From an uncultured Bacteroidales bacterium (lineage in GTDB: Bacteria; Bacteroidota; Bacteroidia; Bacteroidales; Muribaculaceae): 9,885 nucleotides of DNA. The stretch spans positions 1 to 9,885 of the forward strand of contig USHH01000068.1 of NCBI GenBank assembly GCA_900554345.1, written 5' to 3'. The notes under the pieces are model-generated. The model was not told the DNA's origin. It saw only the letters and a program-made list of their open reading frames with translations, and did no database searches. The translations under genes were made by a program, and so were the position numbers. Positions 6,353-9,885 of this stretch are shown piece after piece (the first letter of the stretch is position 1; every line of letters begins with the position of its first letter).

Positions 6353-7609
6353 ATGGCAACAGACAGAAGACACCAGCTTTTCCCCGATGTCACCGACGAA
6401 CAGTGGAACGACTGGAAGTGGCAGGTGAGAAACCGCATCGAGACGGTCGACCAGCTGAAGAAATACTTCCCGCTGACGGCCGAGGAGGAGGAAGGCGTGC
6501 GCAATGCGCTCCAGCATCTGCGCATGGCCATCACCCCCTACTATCTCAGCCTCATCGATCCGTCAGATCCCCACGACCCCGTACGCAAGCAGGCGATCCC
6601 CACCGCCGCCGAGCTCCATAAGGCTGACGCCGACCTCGACGACCCGCTTCACGAGGACAGCGACTCTCCGGTGCCGGGTCTTACCCACAGGTATCCCGAC
6701 AGGGTGCTCTTCCTCATCACCGACCAGTGCTCCATGTACTGCCGCCATTGCACACGCCGCAGATTTGCCGGCCAGCGCGACGCTGCCTCGCCTCTCGAGC
6801 GTATCGACAATGCCATAGCGTATATCGCGCGCACTCCCCAGGTGAGAGACGTGCTCCTCTCAGGCGGCGACGCCCTGCTCGTGAGCGACGAGCGCCTCGA
6901 GTACATCATCAGGAAGCTCCGCGAGATTCCCCATGTGGAGATCATCCGCATCGGCTCGCGCACTCCGGTGGTGCTCCCGCAGCGCATCACGCCCGAGCTC
7001 GTGGCAATGCTCTCGAAGTATCATCCCATCTGGCTCAACACCCACTTCAACCATCCCAACGAGATCACTCCCGAGTCGACTCTCGCATGCGCGCGTCTCG
7101 CCAACGCCGGCGTGCCCCTCGGCAGCCAGAGCGTGCTCCTCCGAGGGGTCAACGACTGCACCAATGTGATGAAGCGTCTCGTGAGGGAGCTCGTGAAGAT
7201 ACGCGTGAGACCGTACTATATATATCAGTGCGACCTCTCCACTGGTATCGAGCATTTCCGCACCCCGGTGTCGAAAGGCATCGAGATCATGGAGAACCTC
7301 CGCGGACATACTTCGGGCTACGCCGTGCCCACTTTCGTGGTCGACGCCCCCGGTGGCGGCGGCAAGACTCCGGTGATGCCCAACTACGTCATCTCCCAGT
7401 CGCCCACAAGGGTAGTGCTCCGCAACTACGAGGGTGTGATCACCACCTACACGGAGCCCACCGACTACAGGGAGGAATGTCACTGCCCCGAATGCGAGGC
7501 GGCGCGCCGCAAGCAGCTCCACAAGGAGGGCATCGCAAGCCTGCTCAACGGAGAGCAGCTCTCCCTCGAGCCCAGCAAGCTTGCCCGCCACGAGCGTAAC
7601 AAACACTGA
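6353..7609 (+). CDS. kamA: L-lysine 2,3-aminomutase, radical SAM enzyme
   Basis: KamA (EC 5.4.3.2) converts L-lysine to L-beta-lysine, the first step of the pathway, using S-adenosylmethionine, a [4Fe-4S] cluster and pyridoxal phosphate. The 418 residues compare with 416 in the Clostridium subterminale enzyme, and the functional residues line up with an offset of one: cluster cysteines 126, 130 and 133 in CSMYCRHC; substrate-binding Asp294 (CDLSTG) and Asp331; the PLP lysine Lys338 in PGGGGKTP; and the zinc-binding set Cys269 plus Cys376, Cys378 and Cys381 in ECHCPEC. The SAM-binding LLSGGDALL (168-176) is also intact. The complete Asp pair and C-terminal zinc cysteines favour lysine over a glutamate 2,3-aminomutase or an EpmB-like enzyme. 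It starts 12 bp after kdd and stops 11 bp before kamB. Confidence 0.97.
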   Translation: MATDRRHQLFPDVTDEQWNDWKWQVRNRIETVDQLKKYFPLTAEEEEGVRNALQHLRMAITPYYLSLIDPSDPHDPVRKQAIPTAAELHKADADLDDPLHEDSDSPVPGLTHRYPDRVLFLITDQCSMYCRHCTRRRFAGQRDAASPLERIDNAIAYIARTPQVRDVLLSGGDALLVSDERLEYIIRKLREIPHVEIIRIGSRTPVVLPQRITPELVAMLSKYHPIWLNTHFNHPNEITPESTLACARLANAGVPLGSQSVLLRGVNDCTNVMKRLVRELVKIRVRPYYIYQCDLSTGIEHFRTPVSKGIEIMENLRGHTSGYAVPTFVVDAPGGGGKTPVMPNYVISQSPTRVVLRNYEGVITTYTEPTDYREECHCPECEAARRKQLHKEGIASLLNGEQLSLEPSKLARHERNKH

Positions 7610-8137
7610 CCCACGCCGATATGGCTGAGCCGGAGGCTTCTCTCATCGACAGAATCGCCAGCTATGACAGCGTGGCGATCGTCGGCCTCGCCAAGAACGC
7701 GGGCAAGACGGAATGTCTCAACTACATTCTGCGGGGCCTCCACGACCGCGGCCTGACTCCCGCCGTCACCTCCATAGGTGTCGACGGCGAGCAGACCGAC
7801 GCCGTCAGCCATACCCGGAAGCCTGAGATAACACTCTTCGAGGAGACGGTATTCGTCACCTCGGAGAGTTTCTACCGCTCCCGGGGCGTCACTTCGGAGG
7901 TGCTCGGCATAGGCACGCGGGCCACCGCCCTCGGGCGCCTCGTCACCGCCAGGGTGAAAACCCACGGCAAGGTGATTCTTGCGGGGCCGCCCGACACGGC
8001 ATCGCTCCGAAGGCTCATCGCCGACCTCGGGGCCTACAGTCCCGACGTGACTCTCGTAGACGGCGCGCTCTCACGCCTGAGCTCCGCCTCGCCGGCCGTC
8101 ACCGACGCCCTCGTGCTGGCCACCGGCGCCGCCCTCG

Positions 8138-8152
8138 CCCCCACCAATCCCC
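8138..8152 (+). other. Probable frameshift site in kamB
   Basis: Two C runs lie where the coding frame must change: five C at 8138-8142 and four C at 8149-8152. Dropping one C from either run joins the frame that starts at 7621 to the frame that ends at 8662 with no intervening stop. The second frame has a TGA at 8048-8050 and the first ends at 8289, so the change must fall between them. The loss of sensible sequence in the first frame after about 8155 narrows it further. Short C runs are common places for replication slippage and for indel errors in assemblies. Confidence 0.6.
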
Positions 8153-8191
8153 AGCTGCCGGATCACCCGCCGCACGGCATTCGTATGCGAT

Positions 8192-8662
8192 GTGATGCGC
8201 CTTCCGGCGCTCCCGCCGGAGATGGCCCGAAGGCTCGAGGATGTGGAGAGGGGGGTGGTGGCAGTCGATGCCCATGGCGGCATTCATGACCTCGGCCTTC
8301 CGTCGGCAATCGCGCTCGGCTCCGCCGCGGCCGACATTCCGCCCGACACAGCGCTCCTCTATGTGGCAGGCGCCGTCACCGACAGGCTCCTCGCCACACT
8401 CCGGCAGCTCCCGCAGGCCGACGGCATGGCTCTCGCGATGCGCGACTTCTCCTGTATGTTCGCATCCCGCGAGGCGTTCACGGCCTTCACTTCCAAGGGA
8501 GGAGCCATCTTCGTGGCACGCCCGTGCCGTGTGCTCGCCATCTGCGTAAATCCGACATCGCCCGCAGGCTACCGCGTCGACTCGCGTCGACTCTGCGACT
8601 CAATAAAAGAAAAAACAGGCATCGACACCATCGATGTCAGACTTAACCGGAATCTGCCATGA
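8192..8662 (+). CDS. C-terminal half of KamB in the shifted frame
   Basis: This 156-residue frame begins at an internal ATG and carries the C-terminal part of KamB. It has a helix-rich start (LPPEMARRLEDVERG), a hydrophobic strand VVAVDA, an acidic stretch with TALLYVAGAVTDRLLATL, and a final VARPCRVLAICVNPTSP followed by an Asp-containing tail. The true protein would enter this frame earlier, near 8153, giving about 13 more residues. If it were translated separately from 8192 it would lack the P-loop and could act only as a complementing fragment. Its stop codon overlaps the kamC start (ATGA, 8659-8662), so it is likely coupled to kamC translation. Confidence 0.55.
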   Translation: MMRLPALPPEMARRLEDVERGVVAVDAHGGIHDLGLPSAIALGSAAADIPPDTALLYVAGAVTDRLLATLRQLPQADGMALAMRDFSCMFASREAFTAFTSKGGAIFVARPCRVLAICVNPTSPAGYRVDSRRLCDSIKEKTGIDTIDVRLNRNLP

Positions 8663-9885
8663 CATTCACCCGTCTCACTGCCTCAATCCCCGGCCTCCGC
8701 CATATAGCCGACAGCCTCGAGATCATGTCGGCGCCCGGACGCGCCCATCTCAACGCCCTTGAGATGACGGCCGACACCGGTGTCCTCGCCGGGCGTCTCG
8801 ACAAGGCCGGGAAGACTGTCGTGGCTGTGTCAGATCCGGCAGCCGCCGGGCCGCTCGCCAGGCTGCTTCACGTGCTGATGTGTGTCAACGACATCAGCGG
8901 AACACTCCGCCGCCTCGCCGCCGGCCATGTGGCCGACGACACGGAGCTTTTCGAGCTCAAGACATTCGCCCTCCAGTGTGGCGACATCAGCCGCTACTGC
9001 GCCGAGATGGATCTCGATGCCGTCGCCATACCCGATATGACCGCGACGGTGGCCATACTCGATCCCGACGGAGCCAGAATCCCACATTTCTTCATCTACG
9101 ACAGCTACGATCCGCGTCTCGCTCCATTGCGCCGCCGCATCAACGCATGCGATGCCGGAAGCGAGGAGGCCGCCGCGCTCTTTGCCGAGGCCACGGCCGT
9201 GGAAGACGAGGTGAGGAGCGCTCTCGCGGCCCGGCTGCGCCCGCTGGCTCACGTGGCCACAGTGGCTCTCGCCGCCGTCGGAGAGCTTGATTTCCTCATC
9301 GCCCACGCTAAGCTGGCAGTAGCCCAAGGCCTGTGCCGCCCCTGCATAGCCGACGACGGCGACACATGTTATACAGCTCTGTTCAATCCCCAGGTCAGGG
9401 AGGCTTTGCGCAGGAGGAAACGCGACTTCCAGCCCATCGACATCTCTGTGGGCGAAGGTGTCTGTGTGGTCACCGGCGCGAATATGGGTGGCAAGAGCGT
9501 CATCCTGAAGACCCTCGCCCTGGCCCAGACCCTCGCCCAGCTCGGCCTTTACGTGCCGGCCTCCCAGGCATCGGTGACCGTGGTGGAGGAGGTCAGGGTG
9601 TGTCTCGGCGACGACCAGTCGGAGCTCACCGGCCTCTCGTCGTTTGCCGCCGAGATGCTGAGGATCGACAGCGCCCTGAAGGAGGCATCCTCCGGCCGAC
9701 GCCTCCTCGTGCTCATCGACGAGCCGGGACGCACCACCAATCCCGAGGAAGGTCGCGCCATCGCCGGCGCCATCATCAGCTGCTTCGGCACTCTGCCGAG
9801 CATCACGGTGGTCACCACCCACTACAGCGGCCTCCACGCCTCGCGCCGCCTCAGGGTCAGGGGCCTCTCCAATGCCGCCGACGGC
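8659..9885 (+). CDS. kamC: Lysine 5,6-aminomutase reactivase ATPase KamC, MutS-like (partial, 3' end outside)
   Basis: 409 codons are present with no stop before the window edge. The C-terminal half is a MutS-family ATPase: Walker A GANMGGKS (273-280), the signature region DDQSELTGLSSFAAEM (318-333), Walker B with catalytic acids LLVLIDEPGR (349-358, Asp354-Glu355), and the switch His in TTHYSGL (386-392, His388). The N-terminal 260 residues have no mismatch-recognition domain or Phe-x-Glu motif; they resemble only the helical core region of MutS. The product is therefore unlikely to act in mismatch repair. In lysine-fermentation clusters such proteins sit between kamA and kamDE with KamB and are thought to use ATP to reactivate KamDE. 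The start at 8659 overlaps the kamB stop by 4 bp. Roughly the last few dozen residues are probably missing. Confidence 0.9.
   Translation, partial: MTFTRLTASIPGLRHIADSLEIMSAPGRAHLNALEMTADTGVLAGRLDKAGKTVVAVSDPAAAGPLARLLHVLMCVNDISGTLRRLAAGHVADDTELFELKTFALQCGDISRYCAEMDLDAVAIPDMTATVAILDPDGARIPHFFIYDSYDPRLAPLRRRINACDAGSEEAAALFAEATAVEDEVRSALAARLRPLAHVATVALAAVGELDFLIAHAKLAVAQGLCRPCIADDGDTCYTALFNPQVREALRRRKRDFQPIDISVGEGVCVVTGANMGGKSVILKTLALAQTLAQLGLYVPASQASVTVVEEVRVCLGDDQSELTGLSSFAAEMLRIDSALKEASSGRRLLVLIDEPGRTTNPEEGRAIAGAIISCFGTLPSITVVTTHYSGLHASRRLRVRGLSNAADG

Larger units (their letters stand above)
7621..8662 (+). pseudogene. kamB: Lysine 5,6-aminomutase reactivase subunit KamB, frameshifted
   Basis: KamB and KamC are thought to restore the B12-dependent lysine 5,6-aminomutase (KamDE) after cofactor damage; this role is inferred in the literature as I recall it. 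The first frame (from ATG 7621) encodes a nucleotide-binding N-terminus with VGLAKNAGKTE (21-31), a P-loop-like motif whose usual first Gly is displaced, and runs sensibly to about ATGAALAPTNP (167-177). It then degenerates into Pro/Gly/Arg-rich residues before a stop at 8287-8289. A good continuation lies in the next frame (RITRRTAFVCDVMRLPALPP onward) and ends at 8662, overlapping kamC by ATGA. One extra base near 8138-8152 would explain this. Rejoined, the product has about 346 residues. It may be a real mutation, an assembly error, or less likely a programmed shift. The position between kamA and kamC supports the identity. Confidence 0.82.

Noticed and set aside
6860..7606. 248-codon open frame on the minus strand
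   Set aside because: It is antisense to kamA, which carries all its catalytic residues; composition is typical of an antisense shadow.
8830..9837. Long 335-codon open frame on the minus strand
   Set aside because: It lies wholly inside kamC, whose MutS ATPase motifs are unmistakable. Long antisense frames are expected in GC-rich genes with strong third-position C/G bias; its product is low-complexity Gly/Glu/His/Val with no motifs.
8659..9885. Calling this gene mutS or mutS2 (DNA repair)
   Set aside because: It lacks the mismatch-binding N-terminal domain and sits in a lysine-fermentation operon coupled to kamB; the visible part gives no sign of a Smr nuclease domain, although the C-terminus is outside the window.
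1..9885. Mobile elements, CRISPR arrays, tRNA or rRNA genes
   Set aside because: I saw no transposase or integrase motifs, no regularly spaced direct repeats and no cloverleaf-like or rRNA-like segment in the window.

Overview
The window most likely comes from a GC-rich member of the Bacteroidota, probably the order Bacteroidales. Three things point there: a textbook Bacteroidota promoter (TTTG, 20 bp, TAATTTTG) in front of the main operon; start codons preceded by A/T-rich stretches rather than Shine-Dalgarno sequences; and a small membrane protein of a Bacteroidota-type family (resembling DUF6249). The family or genus cannot be fixed from this sequence alone. A gut or oral amino-acid fermenter would fit the gene content.

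Layout. (1) 134-577, plus strand: a small three-helix membrane protein. (2) 643-2992, minus strand: two membrane transporters, probably co-transcribed in the order calcium/sodium-type antiporter (1880-2992) then Bcr/CflA-type MFS exporter (643-1842). A GC-rich hairpin at 604-640 separates them from the convergent first gene. (3) 2993-3295: a 303-bp divergent intergenic region carrying the promoter of the next operon, two short dyads at its transcription start, and a possible 8-codon leader peptide. (4) 3296 to the end, plus strand: a lysine-fermentation operon in the order atoD - kal - kce - kdd - kamA - kamB - kamC. It continues past the window edge.

Together the operon genes encode most of the anaerobic route from L-lysine to acetate and butyrate. 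KamA makes L-beta-lysine. The B12-dependent 5,6-aminomutase KamDE, not in this window, would make 3,5-diaminohexanoate. Kdd oxidises it to 3-keto-5-aminohexanoate (5-amino-3-oxohexanoate). Kce condenses that with acetyl-CoA to give acetoacetate and 3-aminobutyryl-CoA. Kal removes ammonia to give crotonyl-CoA. After reduction to butyryl-CoA, the AtoDA CoA-transferase moves CoA to acetoacetate. KamB and the MutS-like ATPase KamC are thought to reactivate KamDE. Missing here and expected downstream are kamD, kamE, the catalytic beta subunit of the CoA-transferase, and butyryl-CoA dehydrogenase with its electron-transfer flavoprotein.

Points that stand out: kamB is broken into two frames by an apparent one-base shift in a C-rich stretch near 8138-8152; the CoA-transferase alpha gene has no beta gene beside it; and the antiporter carries Asp instead of the family's usual Glu in both ion-binding repeats. 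The pathway itself is known. I see no wholly undescribed system here.
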